From Siniperca chuatsi (Eukaryota; Chordata; Actinopteri; Centrarchiformes; Sinipercidae), in NCBI RefSeq assembly GCF_020085105.1, contig NC_058058.1:6564175-6628174 (forward strand): a stretch of DNA of 64,000 bases. Direction: 5' to 3'. Numbering within the stretch: the stretch's first letter is position 1; each line of letters starts with the position of its first letter. Below the pieces are notes generated by a model that did not search any database, was not told the origin of the DNA, and saw nothing but the letters and a program-made list of their open reading frames with translations. A program made the position numbers and the translations under genes. Below are positions 25,501 to 37,070 of this stretch, piece by piece.

Positions 25501-28500
25501 CATTGACAGACTGTAAATTACCATTTTGCTGATTATTACGGGTAGGACTATATAACAATATATACTGCGAGAGAATACGAATTAATCAACAGTCAGAGAG
25601 TTTGACAGGACATTAATACCAACGTAACTATCCCCTTAATATCAATATATGATTTCTATATGATTTTGGTATTAATGTGATGAAATACTTTGATTTGTAA
25701 GGTATTTAATTAAGTGGATTAGACAAAAACATAGACACTCCTGTCTTGTTATCTTATCCATAAACACATTCTCAATAGTTGAGCGTGAAAGTTTAATTTT
25801 GACCCTGAAACTGTAGTTTGACAAAAAAAAGTTCTATCTTGATCTAAAGAAAAAATTTGTTTTTCCAGAGCTTACAACCGCATCTCACGGTCTTCTTCAG
25901 CGGATGTGGTTTGCTCAGTTGTCATGGAGACAGCTCATCACATGACATCGCCCCGTGGTTACAGGTATGAGTATACGGTACATACAAGTTGACCTTGAGT
26001 TCAGATTATTTTAATGTCAAAATTTCAGAATAGATTTTACAGAAAATGTACTTTAGAAATATAACTTTATCTATATGTTGCCAGAATTGTATTTGCATGG
26101 AATATTGCTCGGACCTAAAGATTTAAAGTTATTTTATATGTTTGCATTGCGATATTTAAGTCAATTAAATAACTAAGTACGATATATATTGATATTGCGA
26201 TGTAAAATTACAGTGAAAACGGCTTTTTATCTATATTGTCCTCTGCTATTTGGATTTGGAGACAGCAGAATGACTAGGTTCATGATTAGGTACAAGGAAT
26301 AAACAACATAAAAGCAACAGCCTAGGCCTATCAAAAATGAAAAATAAATAAATAATAACAATAATAATAAAGCCTACTTGTAGCTGTATCATGATACACT
26401 GTTCATCACGAACACAAATCCTTATGATGGCTGTTATGTGAACATCTGTATGCATGCACCACCGTTTTTTCTTCACAGGTTTCAATTTCAGCCACTGTTT
26501 CATCCCTTCAGGATGATTTACATGAAAATATTCTCAGAAGCCTTTGCTCACATTATTTTGGTATTAAAACCTATATGTATATGCATATAACCTGGTGTTT
26601 GAGGAGCTCTATTCCTGACATTTTAAGTGACACTGTTAAATATAAACAGTCTGAATCACATTGGAAAAAACACCAACATTTAACAGCCATGCGTCATGGA
26701 GACTGAATGATGTCGTGGCCTAACGGGGCAGGGCTGTAGTAAAAAAATCACAGAGCTGCGATTACACTATTTTTTACTAAAATCATTACTTCTTTAAACC
26801 GGAATATGGCTTCTGTTAAGCAAACCTAACACACAGATCGCGACTGCTTTGTTGTGGGAAGCACACACAGGTTACATATCAGCAGAGAAAGTAAACAAAG
26901 GGGAGGTCGGACATTGTTAATTATCATTTATCCGCTTTTAATTTTCAACATTTTAAAAGCAGATCCCAGTGCAGAGATGTGAGTTACAACTGCGGTATAA
27001 GCTGAAATGAGCTAAAATCAGTTTAACATTAGAGGCCTGAAGTCGCTGTAACTGTCATTACTTTCCGCACTAACGTTAGCTAGCTTGATGGCTAACGGCT
27101 ACTCTGGCCCCGAGTTTCGTTATATGATAAAATTATGTTGTGGTTAATGCTATTATTTTAATATCCGATGGAGTATCTTTGAGCGGTTATTTTACAGAGC
27201 TGACAGGTGTTAGTATTAGCTAAAAGCCACGGTTAAAGAAGTACGTTATAACTAGTTAAAACCCCTTAATTATCGTGACGTTTCACATGATGCTTTCACA
27301 TGCGGTCGGAAATGCTGAAATTATAAAAGGAGAGCATTAATGATTCATATTCAAATCTATTCAACAAAGTATTGTCTTGACGTGGATTCTTCCAAATTAT
27401 TAACTTAATTTTTACAGGATCCAATACTACCAAAAGTTAGATATGCATATCTATCTGGTGGGTTAGGCTAAGATTCAACTAAGATTTAATTTCCATGGTA
27501 ATGTATGTTCCTTATGCAAAACAGATACTGAAAACCACAGAACTTTTTCCTTTCTTCTCGTCAATCCAAGCTATTTTGAGAGCAAATGCAAGAATGTTTT
27601 AAATAAAATAAAATATGTACTGGCCTCCAATCACATGTGTATATAATAAGTATGGATTGGTAATGACGGAGAAAGTGTAAAGTTTATAGATATACACAAA
27701 TTGCAAAAGATCACAAAGCCAAATCAACAAAAACGCAAGTCCCCAAATCTCTTTTATATGTATTCTATTCTTAATTATATTTTTGAGTGTTTGTTTTACT
27801 CAGACATATCCCATGGAAATGTAACACCACAGTTGCACTGCCTTGTTGTTTGCAAATGTATTTTTCAGAAAAGCATTTAATAAAAAGAAGATTTTATGAC
27901 GGGACATTTGTGGAAAAGACTGTCATGTCCCATTTGTATTTTTAAGGGAGGTTGTGCGAACCCTTAGTGCTGAAGCAAATCAGTGAGAGAAAATTTATAT
28001 TATATACTTTACATAATCAAGATTTTAATTTTAACCTCTAGAAACCTGTGACAGACATTGGTCATTAGTTTCAACATTTTATAAACAACGTCTCTACAAT
28101 TAATAATTTGATTAAATCTATAAAACAACACGATTAAATTAATTTATTTCAGCTCTATTATTAATAATCTGTAATTGGTAGGCTGTCATGATTTTCATTC
28201 CTGTGTCGTTTGTTTACCCTACAGCTGTAACATGTTGCCACAGGTTGATTTTACCACTGAACCACTCGATTTATAAATAAAACAACCACTACAGAAAACT
28301 ACTACTGTTGTTCGTGGTGTAAAGTAAGTAAATACATTTACTCAAGTACTGTGCTTAAGTACAGCTTTGAGGTACTTGTACTTTACTTGAGTATAGTCCA
28401 TTTTCTGCTACTTTATACTTCTACTCCACTACATTTATTTGATGACTTTAGTTACTGGTTAGTTTACAGATTCAGATTAATAATAAAAATATAATCAATA

Positions 28501-29176
28501 AATAAATAATGACGTATTATCATAAGTTAAGATAAGCCTTTCACAAGCTACCCAGCAGTATATAAAATAATTTAAATTAGCCCCATTTTTACCTGCTGCA
28601 ATATTAAAGTGATGTACACATGAACGCATCAATAATTATAATCCAATAATATAATTGTTTTCTGAAATGGGCCATTGTGCATAATGAGTACTTCTACTGT
28701 TGTTGCTTTAAGTATGATGATACTTTGGTACTTTTTAGTTAAATTTTGATTGCGGGACTTTTACTCCTCACAAGAGTATTTTAACTCTGTGGTATTGCTA
28801 CTTTTACTTAAGTAAAATATCTGAGTACTTCTTCCACCACTGCTGTTGTTTCATAACTACTGTAATTTGTATTTTCGACCCCCTCCCCCCCCCCAAAAAA
28901 ACAAATTAATGCTCTTTTAAAGATTATCAGAAGACGGAGCCCGACAGCGGCCCTCAAACGCAGCATTTAAAAAACGGTTGCGACTTTCGGAGAACTGCCG
29001 TGGCCGCGGCTTCGTTTTGGGCACCGCGGACAAAACCGTCGCATTTCTGGAGACGGTCGGTGCTAAACCCCAAATCCACCTCTCTCGACCTGTTCACTCG
29101 TTACCTTTCGAGGCTCTGGATTCTCCAGGAGCCGAGACTGAAGTCTATCCACTGTTTCCAGCAGTTCCTCCGCCAT
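8267..29176 (-). CDS. eloa: Elongin A (transcription elongation factor B polypeptide 3)
   Basis: Twelve coding exons, minus strand in order: 29176-29105, 25258-25202, 24589-24477, 22840-22269, 16070-15760, 14661-14550, 13683-13531, 12701-12604, 10991-10811, 9731-9599, 8621-8446, 8328-8267. The total is 2040 nt (679 aa; human about 770) and every junction keeps frame. Residues 1-81 form the TFIIS N-terminal (LW) domain ([34 protein letters not shown]). Residues 82-270 are low complexity, with Glu-Pro repeats and basic/Gly stretches. Then come [25 protein letters not shown] and an Elongin BC box TLYEQCIRV near 449-457, which recruits Elongin B/C. After it lie [52 protein letters not shown] and the conserved end [17 protein letters not shown]. 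Elongin A stimulates RNA polymerase II elongation and serves in a cullin-5 ubiquitin ligase for stalled polymerase. Introns 1 and 4 are large and repeat-filled. Exon 11 encodes a poly-Gly tract from a trinucleotide repeat. Confidence 0.97.
8477..8523 (-). repeat. (TCC)n trinucleotide repeat coding for poly-glycine
   Basis: About 15 TCC units, in frame within eloa exon 11. On the coding strand these are GGA codons giving a run of about 16 glycines. It is a pure repeat and probably length-polymorphic. Confidence 0.95.
9836..10706. mobile_element. 'AAGTAC' MITE with nested CGATTAATCGA repeat
   Basis: Ends GGTGGAGGAAGTTTTAATAC and CTTAGTTACATTCCACCAC. The body is split at about 10118-10462 by a copy of the CGATTAATCGA family. 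It lies in eloa intron 9. Confidence 0.7.
11421..11467. repeat. (TG)n microsatellite
   Basis: Preceded by a poly-T run (about 11409-11420). It lies in eloa intron 8. Confidence 0.95.
12340..12580. repeat. 'GGGGACC' interspersed repeat
   Basis: Contains TCTGGGGACCAATTTCAG, GTGAGAACATTTTGGCCAG and GGTTAGGGTTAGGGGTTGAGG near the right end, followed by GGGTCCTCACAAG. I recognise this as a common fish short repeat. The GGTTAGGG words are part of the repeat and not a telomere. Confidence 0.5.
12855..13225 (+). pseudogene. Decayed hAT-type transposon, second copy
   Basis: Inverted relative of 1839-2390, starting with the GGCCTGCGGGCCACATCCGG block. It shares the CTCATGTGAGCTCCGACCGTC segment and the frame [14 protein letters not shown], which is broken by a stop soon after. 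It sits in eloa intron 7, between exon 8 and exon 7. Confidence 0.6.
14236..14291. repeat. (AT)n microsatellite
   Basis: Uninterrupted AT dinucleotides in the eloa intron between exons 7 and 6. Confidence 0.95.
14795..15020. mobile_element. Short MITE related to the foldback element
   Basis: Terminal inverted repeats AAAGGAATAGTTTGACATTT and its near reverse complement AAAATGTTGAACTACTCCTTT. The interior shares GGCTAGCTGTTTCCCC and ATGCTAAGCTAAGC with 7225-7860 and 32630-32890. Confidence 0.75.
16150..16545. repeat. Putative MITE in eloa intron 4
   Basis: Both flanks carry GTAAACCAT/GTGTAAACC-type words next to CATAGACTTTACATTGTGATG and TTACTTCCGGG, which I recognise as a fish interspersed repeat. 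It lies about 80 bp outside eloa exon 5. Boundaries are approximate. Confidence 0.4.
18126..18436. repeat. DIRS terminal repeat cluster (inverted plus direct repeats)
   Basis: TAACTCCAGATTCT at 18139-18152 recurs inverted at 18366-18379. The match extends to about 30 bp through TAGTTAC..TA.TG. A direct repeat CTCTAAGGCTATCGCTAG is at 18168-18185 and 18419-18436. Split inverted/direct end repeats are characteristic of DIRS elements, which lack simple LTRs. Confidence 0.75.
18126..20490 (-). mobile_element. Decayed DIRS-type tyrosine-recombinase retroelement
   Basis: On the minus strand the order is reverse transcriptase then recombinase. At 20414-20091 there is an RT fragment with [28 protein letters not shown] and the active-site FYLDDL. 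A frameshift near 20412 separates it from its N-terminal piece. At 19725-19363 is the recombinase core-binding part ([17 protein letters not shown]). At 19153-18960 is [13 protein letters not shown] with [10 protein letters not shown]. At 18914-18830 is [19 protein letters not shown], the tyrosine region. RNase H and the recombinase H-x-x-R box are deleted, and no GAG is seen. The DIRS-like terminal repeats are at 18126-18436. It is not functional. Confidence 0.85.
21552..22064. mobile_element. Putative MITE ('GGGGAACTCCACC' family)
   Basis: Left end TTAAAGGGGAACTCCACCAA, right end TAGAGTACTCTTTTAA, a weak inverted pair. The interior has GTGAGACCCACAATG. It is recognised as a repeated fish element and lies about 200 bp outside eloa exon 4. 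Confidence 0.5.
22545..22603 (-). repeat. Hexanucleotide repeat coding Glu-Pro
   Basis: GGCTCG/GGCTCA hexamers, in frame in eloa exon 4, encode about nine Glu-Pro pairs. Synonymous changes between CTC-G and CTC-A units show it is older than a pure expansion. Confidence 0.9.
23600..23700. repeat. End of 'GGTTCCCAACC' hAT-like MITE
   Basis: AATGGTTCCCAACCTGGGGC followed by CACAAGATAAACT matches the left end of the copies at 36160-36511 and 58136-58484. The other end was not located. Confidence 0.5.
27420..27660 (+). pseudogene. Possible LINE ORF C-terminal fragment
   Basis: A short frame reads [20 protein letters not shown], a Cys-x2-Cys-x6-His pattern like the C-terminal zinc motif of L1/Tx1-type ORF2. 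It is short and decayed, and lies in eloa intron 1. Confidence 0.35.
28312..28843. mobile_element. 'AAGTAC' MITE in eloa intron 1
   Basis: Contains ACTCAAGTACTGTGCTTAAG at the left and AGTACTTCTTCCACCACTG at the right, typical ends of this family. Confidence 0.75.
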
Positions 29177-29300
29177 GTTTACTGCTGGTACCCTGTCGCC
29201 CGGAAGCTACTTCATCCTGGACTGAACTGAGAAAGTGAAAAAAACGGAGAGGTTCCGCCGGTTAGTGAGGCAGAGGCGTTTTACAGCCGTTTAAAAACAA
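29105..29300 (-). promoter_or_regulatory. eloa 5' region with CpG-rich first exon
   Basis: 28930-29230 is locally CpG-rich against an AT-rich background and spans eloa exon 1. CCGGAAGC at about 29201-29208 is an ETS-type motif upstream of the start codon. No TATA box is evident. The transcription start is not determined. Confidence 0.45.
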
Positions 29301-31207
29301 TAGTAGCATGCTAGAAAAATAAAACAGCACCAGTAAGTACATTAAGAATTTAATTATTCAGAGTAACTGAGAGAAACCTGAAGTTTGTACATTTAGAGAA
29401 CTGTAGTGAAAAACGGAACTACGTCACAGCACAGCTGACGTCGCACGCACGGAACACCTGTTAGTTTGACGTCAGTGAAAACGCTGAATTAGCTTGTAGG
29501 ATAATTTACTGTGATGTCGCCTACTATAACAACAGTAAAAAACTTTTTTTTTTAAACTTAAAGAACTATATATAATCAATTTGATGATTATCTTAGTATC
29601 ATATCCACAAATCCAAATTCAGCCGTTCTAAACCTGTGTTTATAGCTAGTAGCCTACTCGAAAATATATCTAAACAGTACATTAAAGCTATTTTTATGTA
29701 AAAAAAAATAATAATAAAGCTGCAAAAAACATTTATTTGTGCTCTTTGTTTAATGTTTTCAGATCCCCCCTGGCTATGATGTTGTTTTGTCTGCATTAAT
29801 GACTTCTTTATTTGTATGTGATTTCTATTGTCAATAAAGAGTTTTATATATATATATATATATTAAAGTAGAATATACTGTGTAACCTAACGTTGCATCT
29901 GCTTTCATGAAAAATAACTACAATATTCCTGTAGACCTAATAGTAAGCAAATAGTGATTAAGTTAAATATTGTTTGAGGCAGCAGTGACATGGCTTTTAT
30001 TTTATTTGATTGAGGTGAATTCTTTAATATAAATATATTTTAGTTTTGTTAGGATGAGAATTGAAGTATTTACCTGAACTGAGAATTTTTCTTTTGTTTT
30101 TTTATTTGATTTGTTTGTGGAGCTACAAAACATGCTGAATTGAAGTGATAACATTTGGGCTGAAAGTAATAATGATCATTTTAATTTGCAATAAATCTGT
30201 TGATTATTTTTTGCAATTAGTTTGTTAGTGGTTTAGTCTTTAAAATGTCAAAAAATAGTAAAAAAACGGCCATCACAATTTCCCAGAGCCCAATGTGACG
30301 TCCTCAGATTGCTTATTTTGTTCGACCGACAGTCCAAATACTCAATAGATACTCAATTTACAATAATATTAAAAAGATAAAAGTAATAAATCCTCAAATT
30401 TGTGAAGCTTGAACCAGCAAATGTTTGTCAGTTTTGCTTGATAAATGACTGAAAGGATGGGATTAATTTGAAAGATGCTATAATCATGTACAATTCTACT
30501 CATAACATGAACTTGAACAGTGAATCACTTTACTGTGGTACAGATGCTTGTACTTTACTTGAGTATTTCTGTTTTATGCTACTTTAAACTTCAGCTGCAC
30601 TACATTTGTCTGACAGAGTTACTTTTCAGATTAAATACGATGCATTTTTCTAAATTAAACTACCCAACAGTCTGTAAAGTAGTTAACATTAATGCACCAA
30701 TTTAATGAATCAATGAGAATAATCCAATAATATGAAATATATAATATAACATTAAAACCCACTCAAAGCAGCAATTCGGCAGAACAAGTACTACTTTTAT
30801 ACTTTTACTTAAACTTTTGAATTCAAGAATTTTACTCGTAATGGAGTATTTTTTTACACTGTTGTGTTGGTGCTTTTACTTGAGTAAAGGATGTGAATAC
30901 TTCTTGAGAATGAGTGAGATTAACAGTCAAACAAAAGAAGCAGATACACAAGACTGAAACCAAATCTAAAACCTGAAACCCAAAGGCCATGGGGGGGCGG
31001 GGGTTGAGGCGGGGTCCGGTGAGAAGAGAGCCGGCCTCTTATGGGATATTTTTGGAGGTTAGGGCGACGAGGGCTGCCTGTATTTGGAAATGGAGGTGGA
31101 TGTTGGAGGTGGAAAGAAGAGGGTCTGATGTGAGCTCAGGGAGGCGTGGTTGGATTTTAGAGGGTTTTTTTGGGGGGGGGGACTCATACTGATATCCCTC
31201 TGATACC

Positions 31208-31238
31208 GACACACACACACACACACACACACACACAG
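31208..31238. repeat. (CA)n microsatellite
   Basis: CA dinucleotides followed by a GA/AG-rich stretch (31260-31398) that ends in a possible splice donor GAG|GTAAAA. Confidence 0.9.
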
Positions 31239-32629
31239 CACTCTGGCAGACTGACATAGGACAGAGGGACGAAGCACAGAGGAACCCGTTAGAGAACAAC
31301 AACAAAGAAAAAAGAAAGAACGTTAAAGAGAGCCCAAAGAGAGAAGCTGAGAAAGCAAAAGGAAGAGAAGAAGAGCAGGAACCAGGAGGGAGAAAGAGGT
31401 AAAATATATTTTACTGCATTACAGCTTGTGGAGTCAAGAGTTTGTAACATAAAGGAACCAAAGCACAACTCTTCAAACTTCCAGTCTGTCAAGTACTGCA
31501 CATAAAGTACAATTTTGAGGTACTTGTACTTTACTTGAGTGTTTCCATTTTATGCTATTTTACACTTCTGCTCCACTATTGTACCTTTTACTCCACTACA
31601 TTTAACTGACAGCTACTTTTCAGATTAAGATGTCACAAACAAAGCATATGATCCATTTATATAGTATCATAATTATAGATTAAACTGTCTGACAGTATAT
31701 AAAGTAGTTCAAATTAGCTCCACCTCCACCAGCTGTAACATTAAAAAGTGTTAAGGCTTCAGTAATAATATTCAAATAATATATGATATTATAATATTCT
31801 GAAAGGGACCATTATGCCCAACGAGTACTTTTACTTTTGATGCTTTAAGTATTTTTGCTGTTAGTACTTTTGTACTTTTCAAGACTTTTACTTGTAAGAG
31901 AGTATTTTTACATGCTGCTACCTTTACTTAAGTAAAATATGCTTCTTCCACCACTGGAAACCGCATATCAAATGATATGTCAATATCATGACATCATCGT
32001 ATAAATTAGTAATTTATACTAATATTTATATTTAACTGCTGAGTGGAAACAATGTGAAGTAGTTGCCACTTGCTGTTAGGATATTACTACTCTGCAGGGG
32101 GTGTCAGTCTGTCTCTTTCCAGTCCTTAGCTGTAAAACACAGGCATACAGCATGTCAGCAGATATAAATACCCTCATGAGATACGCAAAGGAATCCAGCT
32201 ACAACCACAGAGTGACAGAGATGGTGGAGAGGCACGCAGGGTGGTGTTTCTTGTGTGTAGGTGTGCGTCTACATGCAGCAAAAAAGTGTTTTATAATCCA
32301 ACTGTACAGTAGTTAGAGATTATCTGGTGAACATGGTGAAGCATTTAGCAGCTGAAGAGTCAGATATTTACCTCAGGAGGTGGTGGAGACCAAAAACAGA
32401 GTCAAAAGAGAGAGAATATTGGACTTATATTCATCAGCTGGACACAAACGCGACTCCAAATGAAAGAAAACGTTGCTCCGTGTCTGCTGGATGTGTAAAT
32501 AAGCAACTGTACGCTAACAATTCTGCAATATCAAGTTAAAACACGATTCTGTGTCGCCTTTGTTGTGTTCACAGCTTGTTTACACTGTCAAGTGGCCAAA
32601 AAAATCAGTTATTGCAGGTGTAAAAGGAA

Positions 32630-32890
32630 GAGTTCAACATTTTGATTAATGCACTTATTCGCATTGTTGCAGAGATTTAGATGAGAAGATTGATTTAAAT
32701 CTCATGTTTGTACGTTAAGTATGGAGCCAATTAGCTTAGCTTAGCGTAAGACTGGAAACAGCCAGTCTGGCTCTGTCCAAACTTCAAAAATACACTTGTA
32801 CCCAAAGTTTGCTAACATTAGCTACCATTAGCCACCATAAGCTACTGGTCAACGTCAACAAAACGACCAGCACCCACCCATGACAGCTAC
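32630..32890. mobile_element. Short MITE related to the foldback element
   Basis: Shares GATTTAGATGAGAAGATTGAT, TTAGCTTAGCTTAGC and the GGAAACAGCCAGTCTGGCTC block with 7225-7860 and 14795-15020. Confidence 0.6.
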
Positions 32891-34631
32891 AGGAAGTTAG
32901 CTTGGAAAATAACGATATGGGGCAGTGAATCTCCGGTGTTTCTGGGGGCCAGGCCTCACTGATTACTATACAAAACCACCATTTTATAACTTTAGTGGCT
33001 GATTTGGGTGAAAATGGATCATATTTTACAGAGAAAGTAATTTCTGGTTTTCCCTCTGATGTCCTCCGGCTGCTTTACCTCAACTCTCGGTGATTTACAG
33101 AGTTTCCTGATGGACAGATAGCTTTACTTGTTGTTAAAGTAACCACTAACTGCTGCTAACTCAGTTAGCTAGTTAGCTCAGTTAGCCATGCAGCTAGCTG
33201 ACTCTGCCCGTACTGGGAGCTTGGCGCACCGGGGGAGTGCTGGTGTTGTTTACACCGCTAGCACAAGAGCTTTGGACTGTAACAGTGTGTTGAACTGAGC
33301 AGCGGCGTGTTTTGTTTCATATGAATTCAACTTCTTTTCATTTGTAAGTGGAAGAATGTGTTATTTCTTCTTTCAGAAGTCTTAACAAGTCTTAACAGGA
33401 TGAAAACTGTCACCCCACCCTCTGCTGGTAGTTGGCAACGGTTCTTTAATCAAGGTAATAAACATCAAACCAGAACAACAAAGACACTCAGCGAATCAGG
33501 ATCATAAGAATGGGGTTGAACTGGGCAGCTCTCCAGTGTCATTAGTTATGTCATTTATTTTGGAAGGACACAGTTGTTGTGTCTTCTGCAAACACACAAC
33601 TCTGAAAAAAGCATCACAACACTTCACCTAATGTCAGCTGACAAATCTGTGCCTCTTTGCAAAGCTACAAACACTCAGAGCAGATTCGCACACAAGCACA
33701 AGTGGTCGGTGTCTAAAAATAAAATGCCAGGACCAAAGCAGGGCCTCGGGTGCTTAGAATACCACCTTTTTCCTTTGCTGACACACTAAAACAGTTTAGT
33801 TTTCTGTTTGAATCACACACATCACCACCTGACAAATACAAATTATTCTGTAATTACTTTACGTTAATCCTCTGTTCTTGCAGTTAAACATTGAGGAACA
33901 AGTTCTTTCTCTCCACGAGACACAAACAGCCATCAGATTACTGAGGAGACTGTCAGTTAACATAAGATTTATTATTAGTAATGTTAAAAACAAAAGAAGA
34001 GTTGAGTGGGATGCAACCAGAGTAGGTTAAGGATGTAAATAAATGTCTATTAGTAACTAGAAGCTGCAAGCTGAAGCTGATGTTTCCCTTCTGCACACGT
34101 GTTGCGATCGACCATCTGGGTCAAGACGCTGGCAGCGATTCAAACTGAGCTCTATTTCTGGATGTTTACATTAATATCTTTCAGATGGATTAATTACACA
34201 TATGGATTCATGCGTTTTAGTCTGAATGTTTTGGCTTTTGTAAATTTTGATGTCAAATATTTCAGAATAATTTGGGAACTCGTAATCCTTTGTCACTGAA
34301 AATCGTCACTTTATTACTTCAAAAACTGTATTTATTCTCATCCAGCTGTTTGTTTGGTATCTGGGTCGGCAGATAGATATCTGACCTGACAACTTCAACC
34401 TGTTGGAGTTGGGTTACATTTTCAAAAACCTCAGGACTCATGTTTCTCATATGAGAATAACATAGTAATAGTAATTATAGGAAAAAAGTGACAAAGTTCT
34501 GAAGTTGTTTTAGTTAGTAAATTGTGTAGTTGTTGATTTCCACTGCTTCATTTAAACCCCAATTTTTATTTTATTATTGAAAACTTTATTCTTTTTTGTG
34601 AATAATATTTTATTGAGTTTTTTCTCATTAA

Positions 34632-35189
34632 AGGTACTGTGTGTAGTTTTCAGAAAATCCTTGTTATTTATGACACCGATGGCCGTTAAGTGAACTGCAG
34701 TCAGCATCCTGTTGCTCGTGCTCGCCCTCCGTAGGCGCGAACATCCTGGCCATTGGCCAAAACGAATACGGCTGAACCGGGACAGAGCACAGCCCCCGAG
34801 ACCGACGGAGGCCAGTTTGACGACAAGGAATACAGTACCGAGTTGATTTACAGCGGCTCCGACCAGGACTCTGACTCCGGGGAAGACAAAGACACCTCCG
34901 GAGGCCTGAGCGGGGGTTTATCCCTGGGGTGCCCCATAATTGTTATTTTCCAAGTTAACTTACTGTCGCTGTCATGGGTGGGTCGTTTTGTTGACGTTAG
35001 CAGACCCCATTTCTAAGCTAACGTTAGCTATTGTTGCACAATGCTGGCGCTGTAGGGGAGCTGAAGAGAGGAAAGGCACTCGGGAGCGTGCATTAATGGC
35101 ACGTCTAATTTTTTTAGTTAAGTTACAATCCGTTCACACCATGGCAATAAAAAGCTATTAATACATGTAAAAAACTCCACACAGTGCCT
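34632..35189. mobile_element. TTAA-flanked MITE
   Basis: Terminal inverted repeats AGGTACTGTGTGTAGTTTT (left) and its near reverse complement AAAAACTCCACACAGTGCCT (right) are flanked directly by TTAA at 34628-34631 and 35190-35193. TTAA duplication is typical of piggyBac-like and some other superfamilies. The interior holds a GC-rich 88-codon frame of acidic composition without known homology. Confidence 0.75.
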
Positions 35190-36030
35190 TTAATATAACA
35201 GTCACAATAATTTGCAAACATATATATTAGACAAAAAAAGAAAAAAGATTTATATATGCTCACATGTACTGTACATACACACATTTGCACATATTGTACA
35301 TACAATCACAAATATAGATGCCCAAATATTATGTGTACATACATACATAAATACTTCAAGTAACTTCAAGTAACAACAAGAATATATAAAAGAAAAAAGA
35401 AAAAACAGTAAAATGAATAAGAAATAAATACAAAAAAAGTTAAGAGAAAACTGGAAACTTCATATACTGTATGTTGAATTTTACACTTGCCTGTAGACAA
35501 ATCACAGATTTTTGCATGTTCATTTGCATTGACTAAAAGTGAACCAGTTAAAACCTGTCTATGTTTTACCTATAATTACTGCCAACTTACACAGTTCTTT
35601 AAGGAAACGTCCTAGGAAATTATTAGGAATGTACGTACCTGTAAAATAAATCATTTCCAAATAATTTGTCTGTGGCGTTAGTACCTAACAGTAGGAAGGT
35701 GTAAAAACGATCTACAAATGCTTCAAGACCCTGTCTTTAATCCTCTGGTTGCCAATGAGGCCGTGGTGCTGTTGTTTTGAAAGGAGATGCTGTTGTTAGT
35801 TACAGTATATTTGTCAGTGATGATGATGGTGGTGGTGGTGGTGGTGGTTGTTGGGGGGGTGAGGTCTGGTTCCCAGTATGGTGGATGACAGCAGCTGCTC
35901 CCTGCATTAACCTCGGTCCCAGATATTTCTGAAGACTGATCTCTGCAGAGCAAAGATTATTGTCATGCCACAGAATCACTTGGTTAACAAGTGATTTCAT
36001 ACACATTATCTACAGTGTAAGTTTCCTAAC

Positions 36031-36806
36031 ACAGAGGGAAATATTGTACTTTTTACTTCACAACATTTATCTACAGTTACTATTTACTTAACAGATTAAG
36101 ATTTTACATAAAAAAACAAATGCTAAGTTTATGAAATGCAACACATTGTTAAAGATTAAACCAACGGTTCACAATCTTTTTGGCTTATGACCTCTTACAA
36201 TGAATCAGTGTCTAGTTATTATCCTTGTCATGTTTCAGTCTTTTATTAATTACTAATTATTAGCTGTTTCAGAGTGATTTTCCCTTCAAACATTTTATTT
36301 AAATAACTTTTTGAAATCAAAAGAGGTAAAAGTATCCAATAATTCATAAAAAAAGCAAAGATTAGAGAAAAGTCCAAAATATGAATACAAATTTGTGTGT
36401 CATAACTTTGTTTTTTCTTCCCATTAATCATCTCACATCCCCTCACATTTATCTTGCGACCCTTTGCAGGGGCCCGACCCCTAGGTTGGGAACCGCTGGA
36501 CTAAACTACCCAACTGTATATAAAGAAGTTAAAGTAGATCCAACTCGAGCAGCAACAAAGGTAAAATGCTGCTTACACATTCATGCATCTGTGTAAACAG
36601 CCTAATAACGTTGTATAAATAATAATATATCAGTCTACAGAACGAGTACTTTTACTTTTGATACTTTAAGTACATTTTGCTGATAATACTTTTACTTAAG
36701 TAAGATTTTGAATGCAGGACTTTTACTTAAAAAGCAGTATTTTTACACTTTGGTATGGGTACTTTTACTTAAATAAAGGATCTGAATACTTCTTCCACCA
36801 CTGATT
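36031..36806. mobile_element. 'AAGTAC' MITE with nested hAT-like MITE
   Basis: The left part (GGGAAATATTGTACTTTTTAC) and right part (CTGAATACTTCTTCCACCAC) belong to the AAGTAC family. The nested block 36160-36511 has ends ACGGTTCACAATC and GGTTGGGAACCGCTGG. Confidence 0.75.
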
Positions 36807-36843
36807 ATTATTATGATAAAGACTACGGTGAAAATTCTGAGCT

Positions 36844-37070
36844 AATACTTTATAAGATTATCAATAAAGGTGTCTGGATTTCCTGTAAAACTAAGAGACA
36901 ATGACGTGTGCTGGAGTTGTGGGGAAGAGATGGAAGCTCCTGAGCATCTGTTATATTTTTGTGAAAAAGCAGAAAGTATGTGGAAAGAGATTGTTCCTGT
37001 TGTGAGTAAGGTATTGGGAATACTTTATAAATGTTTTATAAGAGAAAGTCTACAGAAGGTGTGCTTATGA
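36844..37070 (+). pseudogene. L1-like ORF2 C-terminal fragment
   Basis: Frame GFPVKLRDNDVCWSCGEEM, then APEHLLYFCEKAESMWKEI, shows C-x2-C-x8-H-x4-C, the C-terminal zinc-like motif of vertebrate L1 ORF2. It ends at a natural stop (37068-37070). Only about 65 codons remain. Confidence 0.6.

Noticed and set aside
30989-31192. GC-rich 67-codon frame between eloa and klhl31
   Set aside because: Simple G-rich sequence with no homology, no splice context and repeats on both sides.
32101-32539. Two frames of about 70 codons (32101-32316, 32327-32539)
   Set aside because: No recognisable domain, no splice-linked partners, composition like surrounding intergenic DNA.
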